Assembly (NCBI GenBank): GCA_964465735.1
Contig: CAYXKT010000001.1
Location: forward strand, 14,247-78,246
Length of the DNA: 64,000 bases
Direction: 5' to 3'
From: Erginobacter sp964465735
GTDB lineage: Bacteria > Auribacterota > Erginobacteria > Erginobacterales > Erginobacteraceae
The position numbers and the translations under genes were made by a program. Position 1 is the first letter of the stretch; each line of letters starts with the position of its first letter. Under the pieces are notes generated by a model. The model saw nothing but the letters and a program-made list of their open reading frames with translations. It had not been told where the DNA came from and did no database searches. Shown here piece after piece: positions 16,527 through 25,428 of this stretch.

Positions 16527-17215
16527 ATGGAAAATCCACGACTAATCATACTTAACAGCAGCAATAAAGAGCATATTGAAGCTATATCATTACTTCATTC
16601 AAAATTGCTGCCCGAAAGTAAAGTATGTCAATTAGGCCGGACTTTCCTAGAGAGGTTTTACTATAAATTTTAGTGAAACTTAAATTAATTGATGCTTTTC
16701 TTTGTAAATCCGATAACAAATATGTAGGATTTATTGCGTTCACAGATTATCCTTTTGATTTTATGAGAATAGGCATCAACAGCAATTTTTTGTATCTATC
16801 TCTGATACTGAGTTTATCAGTTTTAACAAATCTAAAACGCATAAAAATTATTATGGAGATGCGGAAAAACACTTTTTCGGATGATGTCAAAAAATTTCTT
16901 GAAAACTCTGGTCAATTCATATCTTTTGGCGTTTTGGAAAAATACCATAAGGTTACAGATGAGACTTCAGGTTTAACAATTTCAAACCTTTTAATGAAAA
17001 AAGTTTTTGAGCATTTTACTGAAAGGAAGAAAGGCAGTTTTTTTCTTCTGGGTTTAAAATCCAATGTCAGAGCAATAAAATATTATGAAAAGTATAAAGG
17101 ATTTACTTTGCCGGATGATATCGGAGAAAGTGTAATAGTAAAATTTCGGGTCTTCCTCAGAATTTGGGGCCCGCCAGATTCTACAATTACTGGGCGCGTG
17201 AAGACGGATGGATAA
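16527..17215 (+). pseudogene. GNAT-like acetyltransferase, frameshifted, AT-rich
   Basis: ATG 16527 opens MENPRLIILNSSNKEHIEA and LGRTFLERFYYKF, then TAG at 16671. The match continues in another frame as LIDAFLCKSDNKYVGFIAF, SGLTISNLLMKKVFEHF and LGLKSNVRAIKYYEKYKGF, the acetyl-CoA-binding and NxxAxxxYxKxGF-like motifs of GNAT enzymes. A single-base change near 16670 splits it. Base composition is visibly AT-richer than the neighbours, suggesting recent acquisition. If intact it could N-acetylate a sugar or aminophosphonate. A sequencing error at the shift cannot be excluded. Confidence 0.72.
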
Positions 17216-17264
17216 ACCTGTTACGCTGTTTTCGTCAGAGTGAGAAAAGGAGGATAAGGTTGCT

Positions 17265-18872
17265 ATGAGCAAGTTTAAACAATTCCGCCAGATGCTTAAT
17301 TCCGGGAACCTCGAGTTTATTTGTGAGGCGCACAACGCCATAAGCGCTCGGGTGGTGGAGGAAGCGGGTTTCAAGGGGATCTGGGGAAGCAGCCTGACCA
17401 TCTCTGCTGCTCTGGGGGTGAGAGACAGCAACGAGGCCAGCTGGACCCAGTTATTGGAAGTTATCGAGTTTATGAGTGACGCGACCACCGTACCGTTGCT
17501 CTTCGATGCCGATACGGGTTTTGGCAATTTCAATAATGTGCGCCGACTGGTCCGAAAACTGGAACAGAGGAATGTGTCCGCGATGTGCATCGAGGATAAG
17601 CTCTTTCCGAAGAAGAATAGCTTTATTGCCAGCGAACGCCAACCGCTGGCCGAGATCGATGAGTTTGCCGGCAAGATCAAGGCGGCTAAGGATAGCCAGT
17701 CCGACCCGAATTTCTCCGTGATCGCCCGGGTGGAAGCGTTTATCGCCGGCTGGGGGTTGGGCGAAGCTATGAAAAGAGCTGAGGCCTATCACCAGGCCGG
17801 GGCGGACGGGATATTGATTCACAGCAAAATATCCAAGCCGGATCAGGTCCTGGCTTTTATGAAGGAATGGGGTGATCGGTTGCCGGTGGTGATCGTCCCC
17901 ACCAAGTATTATACCACCCCGACCGAAGTCTTCGAAGAGGCCGGCTTTAGTCTGGTGATCTGGGCAAATATGATTCTGCGCAGTTCTTTGAAAGCGATGA
18001 GAGAAACTGCTGAGACACTGGCTCGGGAGAGATCATTGTTAAACATCGTGGATGGGATTGCTCCCCTGGCTGATGTTTTTCGTCTTCAGGAGGCGGAAGA
18101 ACTGGAAGAAGCGGAAAAGTTATACCTTCCGGGGTTTGCCGAGAAGACCCACGCGGTTATCCTGGCTGCTTCCCAGGGGGTGGAACTCGGTGTTCTGACC
18201 CAGGATAAGCCGAAAGCCCTTCTGGAGATCTCCGGTCAGCCGCTGCTGAAGAGACAGATCGAAATTCTCAACGAGATCGGAATCAAAGATATTACCGTGG
18301 TCCGGGGTTTCAAAAAGGAGAAGATCGATTTCCCCAACCTCCATTACGTTGATAACGACGAATACGACCGGACTCTGGAGGTCTTTTCCCTATATAAGGG
18401 AATACAGGGGATTGAGGACAAGGCAATGGTTTGCTACGGGGATATTATGTACCGGAAATTCATTCCCTCCAGCCTGCTGGAAGCGGAAGGAGATTTCGTG
18501 GCTATGGTGGACGCCGACTGGCGTTCGGGCCGGGCGAAGGTGCGCTACACCGATTTCGTCAGTTGCGACCAACCTTATCAGCGGAGAATGCTGGAACAGT
18601 CGGTGGAGATGAAGAAGATGAGCACCGACCTTGAGGAGAAAGATATCTGTGGTGAATGGGTCGGTATGTTGAAACTTTCGCGGTCCGGCGTCCAGTTTCT
18701 CCAGGGTTTGTTGACTGAACTCTCCGAAGAAGATGGATTTCGGAGCTTGCGGATGGCTGATCTCTTCAACGAGATTATCCGCCGTGGCAAGATTATCCGG
18801 GTTGTCTATATCCGAGGTCACTGGGTGGATGTGGATGACATAAAGGATCTTAATGCCGCCGGGGCGTTTTAG
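17265..18872 (+). CDS. pepM: Phosphoenolpyruvate mutase fused to a PntC-like nucleotidyltransferase
   Basis: Residues 1-290 are PEP mutase of the isocitrate lyase superfamily: CEAHNAISARVVEEAGFKG, LFDADTGFGN and the diagnostic EDKLFPKKNS loop that separates PEP mutase from isocitrate lyase. It forms the C-P bond by converting PEP to phosphonopyruvate. Residues 297-535 are a nucleotidyltransferase with VILAASQGVELGVLTQDKPK; the usual Arg of GxGxRL is replaced (GVELG), as I recall for phosphonate cytidylyltransferases fused to PEP mutase. Later motifs YGDIMYRKF and MVDADW fit metal binding. A good GGAGG-like site precedes the ATG. It is the first gene of a tight four-gene run. Confidence 0.95.
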   Translation: MSKFKQFRQMLNSGNLEFICEAHNAISARVVEEAGFKGIWGSSLTISAALGVRDSNEASWTQLLEVIEFMSDATTVPLLFDADTGFGNFNNVRRLVRKLEQRNVSAMCIEDKLFPKKNSFIASERQPLAEIDEFAGKIKAAKDSQSDPNFSVIARVEAFIAGWGLGEAMKRAEAYHQAGADGILIHSKISKPDQVLAFMKEWGDRLPVVIVPTKYYTTPTEVFEEAGFSLVIWANMILRSSLKAMRETAETLARERSLLNIVDGIAPLADVFRLQEAEELEEAEKLYLPGFAEKTHAVILAASQGVELGVLTQDKPKALLEISGQPLLKRQIEILNEIGIKDITVVRGFKKEKIDFPNLHYVDNDEYDRTLEVFSLYKGIQGIEDKAMVCYGDIMYRKFIPSSLLEAEGDFVAMVDADWRSGRAKVRYTDFVSCDQPYQRRMLEQSVEMKKMSTDLEEKDICGEWVGMLKLSRSGVQFLQGLLTELSEEDGFRSLRMADLFNEIIRRGKIIRVVYIRGHWVDVDDIKDLNAAGAF

Positions 18873-18964
18873 TTCACAGCGAAGTTTTTTAATGCCGCTG
18901 TTTAGCAGAAAAACCAAGGCTGGGAAAGAGCATTGCGTCCGGCCAGTTGTACCTAAATTTTAAT

Positions 18965-20119
18965 ATGATCAAGGCGGAACAATTCATCTCGGAATGCATT
19001 CGGCTGGGTTACGACTTCTGGGCCGGTGTGCCCTGTTCGATCTTGACCCCCCTGATCAACTGCTCCATCTCCCATCCGGAGGTTGACTATGTTGGCGCTG
19101 CGAGTGAGGGTGAGGCGGTGGCTATTGCCATCGGAGCTCACCTGGCCGGCAGGAAGGCGGTTGTAAACTGCCAGAACTCTGGACTGGGGAATATGGTCAA
19201 CCCGTTAACCAGCCTGATCCATCCTTTCCGGATTCCATTTTTGATGATAGTTACCCTCCGCGGCGAACCGGGTATCAAGGACGCTCCCCAGCATACTTTT
19301 ATGGGTTCGATCACCACTGATCTGCTTGATCTTCTCCAGATACCCTGGGAGATAATGCCGGAAGATACCAGGCAAATCCCGGCCGCCGTCAACCGGGCCG
19401 ATTCAAGTATGGGTGACACGGGATTCCCGTATGCCTTCGTTATGCGGAAAGCTGGAATGGAGCCGAGCCCGCTGGGTAAAGTTGCCTGTCCGCCATCCTG
19501 TACATATTTTAGCCCACAAGGGGAATGCTTGATTCCCGCCGGAAGCAGAATGAAGAGGTTGGATGCCGTCAGAATTATCCGAGATCATCTGGATCCGGAG
19601 GATTTGATGGTGGGAACCACTGGCAAAACCAGCCGGGAGCTTTTCGCCCTGGGCCACCGTCCCAACCAGTTCTATGTGGTCGGAGGTTTGGGCTGCGCGG
19701 CCGGCATTGGCCTGGGTTTGAGTCTCAACCTTGGGGAATGCCGGGTGGCGGTCCTGGACGGTGATGGCGGAGTATTGATGAAGATGGGGACGCTGGCCAC
19801 GATCGGATTTTATCGCCCCCCCGGGTTGATCCATATCGTGTTGGACAACGAGGCTCACGAATCCACCGGGGGGCAGGGGACTTGTTCGTCGGGGATAGAT
19901 TTTGCCGCAATCGCTGCGGCCTGTTCGTATCGGGCGGTTTTCCGCGCTGACACTGCTGGTTCCCTGGCCGAAGCGGTCAGAGAAGCGAAGCGATTGGAAG
20001 GGCCGGTGATGATCCACGTCAAGATCGGCCTTGGCTCCGACCCCGCTCTTCCCCGGCCGGATCGCAGTCCGAAAGAATACAAGGAGGAATTTCAGAGGTT
20101 TATCCGAGATGAAAGCTGA
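18965..20119 (+). CDS. ppd: Phosphonopyruvate decarboxylase
   Basis: A 384-residue thiamine-diphosphate enzyme that drives phosphonate synthesis by decarboxylating phosphonopyruvate to phosphonoacetaldehyde. The N-terminal half has FWAGVPCSILTPLIN and GAASEGEAVAIAIGAHLAG (conserved Glu for ThDP activation). The C-terminal half has GGLGCAAGIGLGLSL and the ThDP/Mg motif LDGDGGVLMKMG with IVLDNEAHESTGGQ. Length fits the family. ATG 18965 is chosen over upstream TTG 18947. The 3' end overlaps the next gene by 11 bp. Confidence 0.95.
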   Translation: MIKAEQFISECIRLGYDFWAGVPCSILTPLINCSISHPEVDYVGAASEGEAVAIAIGAHLAGRKAVVNCQNSGLGNMVNPLTSLIHPFRIPFLMIVTLRGEPGIKDAPQHTFMGSITTDLLDLLQIPWEIMPEDTRQIPAAVNRADSSMGDTGFPYAFVMRKAGMEPSPLGKVACPPSCTYFSPQGECLIPAGSRMKRLDAVRIIRDHLDPEDLMVGTTGKTSRELFALGHRPNQFYVVGGLGCAAGIGLGLSLNLGECRVAVLDGDGGVLMKMGTLATIGFYRPPGLIHIVLDNEAHESTGGQGTCSSGIDFAAIAAACSYRAVFRADTAGSLAEAVREAKRLEGPVMIHVKIGLGSDPALPRPDRSPKEYKEEFQRFIRDES

Positions 20120-21257
20120 TTATTTCAACCCGGTGAAGCTGAAAATCGGGCGGGGATCTCTTCGAGATATTTTTAGCCTGTTGGGAGGTAGGACCGCCCT
20201 GTTGGTAACTACCACCGGAGCGTTAAAAAGGGGGTTGGGGCGGAGAATAGAGGAGTTGTGCGGAGGCTTGGTGGTTCACATCACTGACAGGACGGTATCC
20301 AACCCGACGATTTCCTCGATTGAAGAATGCTACGAAGAGATCCGGGGGTATGATTTCGAGGTGATAATTGGCCTGGGCGGAGGGAGTGTTCTCGATACAG
20401 CCAAGGTCGTGGCTTATCTCTCCGGACTGAACTTGGAACAGGGCTGGCTCGGATATTATTTCCGGGAGAAGGTGGCAAAAGCTTGCGGGGGCGCTCCCCG
20501 GCCAGTACTGGCCATACCTACCACAGCCGGTACCGGATCGGAGGTAACTTCCTGGGCCACAGTCTGGGACGAGAAGTTGAAAAAAAAGTATTCGCTTTCG
20601 GATGATCTGTTATATCCGGAGTGGGCTCTTCTGGATCCATCCTTGACGGAATCTCTGCCTTACGAGGTAACCCTGTCTGGTAGTCTCGATGCGCTGTCGC
20701 ATTCTATGGAGGCCGTCTGGAACAGGAATGCCAACCCGGTCTCAACTGAACTGGCGCTGCGGTCGGTGGAGATGATAATGGCGGTCTGGAATGATAACTT
20801 CCGGGAGCGCTACGCGGACCGAGAATCACGGGAGAAACTTCAGCTTGCCTCACTGCTGGCCGGACTGGCATTCAGCAACACTAAAACCGCACTGGCACAC
20901 TCGATCTCATATCCCCTTACTTCTCTTCTGGGGATACCTCACGGCCTGGCCTGCGGGTTTACCCTTCCGGAGATATTGCTCCATAACGGGGAAGCCGCAG
21001 AGGAGATAGTATCGCCACTGGCGCTGGCAATGGGCTGCTCTTCAGTTTATGAGGCGCGGGAATGCCTATACGAAGTATTTAAAAGAATTGGGGTGCCGGA
21101 GTTCCTGGAGGGGTTTGTCAAGAGCCCCGACATTCTGGACGGAATCCAGGCAGAGTATATCTCTCCGGGCCGGGCGGATAATAATATCGTTGATGTGCAA
21201 CAGGCCGAGGCTGAACAGATTGTCGCTTCGGCGTTCAGGGAACTGACCGGGGATTGA
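20109..21257 (+). CDS. Iron-containing alcohol dehydrogenase, probable phosphonoacetaldehyde reductase
   Basis: A 382-residue group III Fe-ADH. The NAD(P)-binding region is IIGLGGGSVLDTAKVVAYL, with IPTTAGTGSEVTSWATVWD next. Metal ligands come from SLDALSHSMEAVW and the later His-rich TALAHSISYPLTSLLGIPHG. Between ppd and a nucleotidyltransferase, this family is known to reduce phosphonoacetaldehyde to 2-hydroxyethylphosphonate (PhpC-like). No aminotransferase for 2-aminoethylphosphonate is present nearby. ATG 20109 overlaps the ppd stop, so the two are translationally coupled; longer forms starting upstream are unlikely. Confidence 0.88.
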   Translation: MKADYFNPVKLKIGRGSLRDIFSLLGGRTALLVTTTGALKRGLGRRIEELCGGLVVHITDRTVSNPTISSIEECYEEIRGYDFEVIIGLGGGSVLDTAKVVAYLSGLNLEQGWLGYYFREKVAKACGGAPRPVLAIPTTAGTGSEVTSWATVWDEKLKKKYSLSDDLLYPEWALLDPSLTESLPYEVTLSGSLDALSHSMEAVWNRNANPVSTELALRSVEMIMAVWNDNFRERYADRESREKLQLASLLAGLAFSNTKTALAHSISYPLTSLLGIPHGLACGFTLPEILLHNGEAAEEIVSPLALAMGCSSVYEARECLYEVFKRIGVPEFLEGFVKSPDILDGIQAEYISPGRADNNIVDVQQAEAEQIVASAFRELTGD

Positions 21258-21262
21258 ACGCA

Positions 21263-21964
21263 ATGAAAGCAATCATACTGAATTCAGGAGTCGCCAGTCG
21301 TCTGAAACCGCTGACTGATGAAATGCCCAAATGCTTGCTGGAGGTTAAGGGGGAGACGCTCCTGGGGAGGCAGTTGAAATGCCTGGAAAAATGCGGAATA
21401 ACGGAACTCATCATCACCACTGGCCCGTTCGAAGAGAAAATTGTTAACTTTGTTGGGGACAATTTCTCCGAATTGCGGACAGCATTCATCAGAAATCCTC
21501 GCTATGCCTCCACCAACTATATTTACTCGATCTGGTTGGCTCGAGACCTCCTTGACGACGATATCTTGCTGCTTCACGGCGATATGTTATTCGATTGCTC
21601 ACTGTTGCAGAGAATCGTCGCTAAGGAGTCCGGGAACCACGTTCTGGTCAACAAAGTGATCGAGCCTCCGGAAAAAGATTTTAAGGCCCGGATAGAAAAG
21701 GAAAGAGTAATGGAAATCGGTGTCAACCTTTCCGGACCGAATGTATATTTTTGCGCCCCGATATATAGGTTCTCCCGGCAAGGTTTCCGGGACTGGCTCA
21801 AGGAAATCAAGATTTGTCTTGACGAAGGCCAGTTCAATTGTTACGCGGAGGAGGCCTTTAACAGAATATCCAGCGGCTTGAAACTGGATCCAATTTATTA
21901 CAGCACTGAAGAGTGTATGGAAATTGATTCTCCGGAAGATTTGCAATTGGCAAATAGTAGGTAA
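21263..21964 (+). CDS. Sugar-phosphate/alcohol-phosphate nucleotidyltransferase (LicC-like)
   Basis: A 233-residue single-domain nucleotidyltransferase: MKAIILNSGVASRLKPLTDE, MPKCLLEVKGETLLGRQL, and the metal site LLHGDMLFD. Related proteins make CDP-choline or activate sugar phosphates. Five bases separate it from the Fe-ADH. It is a second CTP/UTP-type transferase next to the one fused to PEP mutase, so one may activate the phosphonate and the other a different group, or they may have overlapping roles. ATG 21263 preferred to TTG 21254. Confidence 0.85.
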   Translation: MKAIILNSGVASRLKPLTDEMPKCLLEVKGETLLGRQLKCLEKCGITELIITTGPFEEKIVNFVGDNFSELRTAFIRNPRYASTNYIYSIWLARDLLDDDILLLHGDMLFDCSLLQRIVAKESGNHVLVNKVIEPPEKDFKARIEKERVMEIGVNLSGPNVYFCAPIYRFSRQGFRDWLKEIKICLDEGQFNCYAEEAFNRISSGLKLDPIYYSTEECMEIDSPEDLQLANSR

Positions 21965-21969
21965 CTTCA

Positions 21970-23532
21970 ATGAAAAGAGCCAAATTATTTTTAGATTGTT
22001 ATCACCCGTTGCTCTTCTCTCTTGCCCCCATACTTTTCTTATACTCCCAGAATATTGATCAGGGGCCTTTCATCCGCATTATTTCCCCAGCACTAATTGC
22101 TATCGGGTTTACAGCTTTATTTATGCTGTTATTGAATCTTGTTGTAAGAAACAAATGGAAAAGCTCACTGATTGTTTCAATATTCATTATTATTTTCTTC
22201 TCTTATGGGCACGCCTATAATCTAATTCAGAATTTTGGATTTCAGTTGTTAGGGATAAATATCGGTCCTAACAAAATAATTACCGCTTTGACCTTAATTA
22301 TATTTTTCCTACTCTCCTTCTTAACCCTCAAAACCTGTCGTCGACTTGACAGGTTTACTAAGTTGCTTAATGGAGTTGCAGTGATCTCTGTGCTCCTGCC
22401 TTTGATTAATATTGCTGTCTACCAGTTTGGTCGAGGGGGGAGTATCGAGGAAATCTCCAGCGAGGATCATCTGGTTGTTAGGGATGCTGGCTCGGGGAAG
22501 GTGGCCGGTCGGCCCGATATTTATTATATTATTTTAGATGCCTATGGTCGGGCGGATACTCTGAAGGAGTTATACGATCACGACAACTCCGAGTTCCTGG
22601 ATTACTTGCGGGATAAAGGATTTTTTATCGCCGAAGAAAGTATGGCCAATTATAGCTTCACTGCTCCTAGTATTGCGTCTACGCTGCAGATGAGTTACCT
22701 CGATTCGCTACTCGGTTCCGGACAAACTGCGCAGGTGAGAGAGTTGTGGAATAATTCTCCCGTAGTCGAGTTCTTAAAGAGTCAGGGTTATACATACGTA
22801 TTTCTACCGACCGCCTCTGCGTTTTGGTACGTGAAAGATATGGACGTCCGGTTGGAGAGTAAGTTTCCGATCAGCGATTTTCTCAGCGAACTCATTAATA
22901 CCACTCCTCTGACGTATATGTTGCCAGTTATCTATTCTCGCTATCAACAGCATCGAACTTCCATCCTTTACGCTTTCAATGCCTTGCGGGATCTGTCTTA
23001 TTTGGGATCTCCCAAGTTCGTATACGCGCATTTTGGGGTGCCTCATCAGCCTTTCGTTTTTGACGAAGATGGATCTCCGATTGAGTCTGATCGGCCATAC
23101 ACGGTAAGTAATTTCCTCACACCCCAGCAAGGTGGGATAGCGGGAAGAGGAGAATACCTGGAGGGTTATCGGAAGCAGATAGTTTTTACTAATAATAAGG
23201 TAAAGGAACTGGTTGATGGTCTTCTGGCCCTCCCCGGTGCCCCCCCCGTAATAATACTGCAGGGAGATCACGGGCCGGCCGGCTATCTCGATACTTACAA
23301 CAACATCGGGAATAGCCACCTCAAGGAAAGGATGACCAATCTCAACGCCTACTATCTTCCCGGTGCTGAGAACCAGCTTTATGAAGGGATCACCCCGGTC
23401 AACACCTTCAGGCTGATCTTCAACCAATACTTTGGGACTGAGTATGAACTGCTTCCGGATCGGAGTTATATCTTCAACGAGGATCACCCATACGTATTCA
23501 TCGATGTGACCGATCGTATTTCTGGACGGTGA
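21970..23532 (+). CDS. Sulfatase/alkaline-phosphatase-fold membrane protein
   Basis: A 520-residue protein with about five N-terminal membrane segments (residues 10-150). An extracytoplasmic domain follows, with RPDIYYIILDAYGRADTL (first metal Asp), a candidate nucleophile in YSFTAPSIASTLQ, HFGVPHQPFVF and IILQGDHGPAG. This is the layout of LTA synthase/EptA-like phospho-group transferases. It starts 6 bp after the nucleotidyltransferase, at the end of the phosphonate run, making it a candidate for moving the phosphonate or another phospho-alcohol onto the glycan outside the membrane. Hydrolase roles are also possible. Confidence 0.82.
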   Translation: MKRAKLFLDCYHPLLFSLAPILFLYSQNIDQGPFIRIISPALIAIGFTALFMLLLNLVVRNKWKSSLIVSIFIIIFFSYGHAYNLIQNFGFQLLGINIGPNKIITALTLIIFFLLSFLTLKTCRRLDRFTKLLNGVAVISVLLPLINIAVYQFGRGGSIEEISSEDHLVVRDAGSGKVAGRPDIYYIILDAYGRADTLKELYDHDNSEFLDYLRDKGFFIAEESMANYSFTAPSIASTLQMSYLDSLLGSGQTAQVRELWNNSPVVEFLKSQGYTYVFLPTASAFWYVKDMDVRLESKFPISDFLSELINTTPLTYMLPVIYSRYQQHRTSILYAFNALRDLSYLGSPKFVYAHFGVPHQPFVFDEDGSPIESDRPYTVSNFLTPQQGGIAGRGEYLEGYRKQIVFTNNKVKELVDGLLALPGAPPVIILQGDHGPAGYLDTYNNIGNSHLKERMTNLNAYYLPGAENQLYEGITPVNTFRLIFNQYFGTEYELLPDRSYIFNEDHPYVFIDVTDRISGR

Positions 23533-23639
23533 ACCCCGAGTAGATCCCCTGCTAATCTCAACCAGCGCGCTAAAATCTTTTTTCAATGATTGCTTGCGAT
23601 TGTTTCGAATAATGCGGGGGCTATTATATTAACGCAACT

Positions 23640-24005
23640 CTTAAAACAGCCCACGCAGCGGGCGACACATAAATAGCCACGGGCGTTAGCCCGTGGATGA
23701 TAATGGCAGATAAAACAATAGAGCCCCCGCAGGGGGCGGGACATAATTTCCTTTTGAGAGATCTGGATTGAGCCTAAAAAATTGATGTGGCACTCTTTCT
23801 GGGTGCCATCAGAAGTTGCTCCAAAAAACCCGGGACTGCCCCCCGGGCTATGATGTTGGACGCCTTTGGCGTAATGCATTTACCCCGAAGGGGTAATACA
23901 TAATATCCCGGCGAGCATTGCCGGGATCATCCGGGATCAACAGTTAATCCCGCACCCCAAAGGGGCGTCACATCAAGGTTGTATTTGAAAAGGCTAAAGT
24001 GTTAC
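23640..24005. repeat. Array of short hairpins, copy 1, ending in the 17-bp motif
   Basis: At least seven small palindromes follow one another: CACGGGCGTTAGCCCGTG, CCCCCGCAGGGGGC, TGGCACtctttctGGGTGCCA, CCCGGGactgccCCCCGGG, GACGCCTTTGGCGT, CCCCGAAGGGGT, CCCGGCGAGCATTGCCGGG. The same order in diverged form occurs at 45137-45369. Spacing and sequence are not CRISPR-like. This fills the gap between the phosphonate run and the flippase; no gene seen here. The stems may act as transcript terminators or RNA processing sites. Confidence 0.75.
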
Positions 24006-24060
24006 GAATATCGTTATATCCGAATTAACTTCGCCTTGAATAATATAAACGATTCCTACT

Positions 24061-25428
24061 ATGGCCGCCATTGAGATAGATAAAAGCTCGGATAATACCG
24101 GAGGCGTGTTTGTCAAGAAGAGCGCCTTTACCCTCTTTACCCGAGTGATTCTTATTGTCGTCTCATTTGGCGCCAGTGTGGTAACGGCCAGACTATTAGG
24201 ACCGGCGGGGAAGGGGCAATTGTCCGTGATTCTTTTGGCCCCGACCTTGTTGATGAACCTGGGCGGGTTAGCGATTACCTCCTCCAATGTATTCCTCATC
24301 GGGAGAAGGAAACCAAAGCTCAACGAAATATTTTGGAATTCGACTCTCTTCTCCATTGTATTGGGTATCCTGCTGATCTTAATATTTCTTATATTTCGTC
24401 CCTGGCTTGACTCTTTTTTCAGAAATGCGGACCCAGTTCTGATCACGATTGCGTTAGCCACAGTGCCCTTCAGCTTATTTTACGTCTATGGCATATTTAT
24501 TCCTCTGGGGGAGAGAAAAGTTGTAGCTTACAATATCCTGAAGGTGATTGAGCCGGTTGTCTATTTTATGGCTCTGGTCATTTTTATCTGGATATTGAAG
24601 TTGGAAATAATTGGCGGTCTGGTGGCATATATATTTGGCATCCTCGGTGGCTGCATAGCCTTGCTGGTCTATGCGAAAAGACATATCCCTCTCAAATTTC
24701 AATTAAACTTAAAACTGATCAAGGAAGGCTGCGTTTATGGCGCGAAGTGCCACGTGGAAAGCGCCGCCTGGTTTTTTATCCGAAGAATATCGGTTTTGCT
24801 GATCAATAAATATATGGAACCCAAGGATGTCGGTTGGTATGTGGTGGCAGTCGCTTTGAGCGAAGCTCTCTGGCATCTTCCGATGTCGATTTCCACGGTC
24901 TTGTTTCCGGAAATTTGTTCCAAGCATAATGCGTGCAACCAGAAAGAGATGGCTTCACGAGTATGCAGGAATTCGATATTTATTCTTGTCGTGAGCGCGA
25001 TCATATTAGGAGCGTTCGCGTATTTATTGATAAATTTCTTTTATGGACGGGAGTACTCCCCCAGCATTAATGCTCTTTTACTCCTCCTTCCGGGCTCGGT
25101 ATTGTTAGGCGCGATGCTGGTTTTAAGCACATATATGAGGGGGATTAATCGGCCTATGGTGGCGAGCCTGATTGCGTGCGCTATGCTTGTCTGCACCGTA
25201 ATTACCAATATTATTTTAATCCCACTGATGGGTATCTACGGTGCGGCACTGTCTTTGTCCGTTACGGCGGCCATAGGCTTTGTCCTTATCGTCGTTATCT
25301 ACGCGAAAATGACTGGAGAGAAAGCTGCCCAGTTTCTTATTATCGGCCGGGAAGATTTTCAATATTATCGCGATATGTATTCAAGACTAATCGTTTCGAG
25401 ATTTAAAAAAGATGGAAAATCTATTTAA
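24061..25428 (+). CDS. Wzx-type oligosaccharide flippase (MATE-like)
   Basis: A 455-residue protein with about 12-14 hydrophobic segments. The opening KKSAFTLFTRVILIVVSF and GASVVTARLLGPAGKGQLSV are typical of polysaccharide flippases of the MOP superfamily, which move undecaprenyl-linked repeat units to the outer leaflet. Its presence suggests a Wzx/Wzy-like assembly route, although no Wzy polymerase is recognised in the window. Its 3' end overlaps the next gene by 17 bp. Confidence 0.9.
   Translation: MAAIEIDKSSDNTGGVFVKKSAFTLFTRVILIVVSFGASVVTARLLGPAGKGQLSVILLAPTLLMNLGGLAITSSNVFLIGRRKPKLNEIFWNSTLFSIVLGILLILIFLIFRPWLDSFFRNADPVLITIALATVPFSLFYVYGIFIPLGERKVVAYNILKVIEPVVYFMALVIFIWILKLEIIGGLVAYIFGILGGCIALLVYAKRHIPLKFQLNLKLIKEGCVYGAKCHVESAAWFFIRRISVLLINKYMEPKDVGWYVVAVALSEALWHLPMSISTVLFPEICSKHNACNQKEMASRVCRNSIFILVVSAIILGAFAYLLINFFYGREYSPSINALLLLLPGSVLLGAMLVLSTYMRGINRPMVASLIACAMLVCTVITNIILIPLMGIYGAALSLSVTAAIGFVLIVVIYAKMTGEKAAQFLIIGREDFQYYRDMYSRLIVSRFKKDGKSI

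Noticed and set aside
23640..24005. Hairpin array considered as a CRISPR
   Set aside because: The palindromes differ in sequence from one another, there are no constant repeats with unique spacers of equal length, and no cas genes are nearby.
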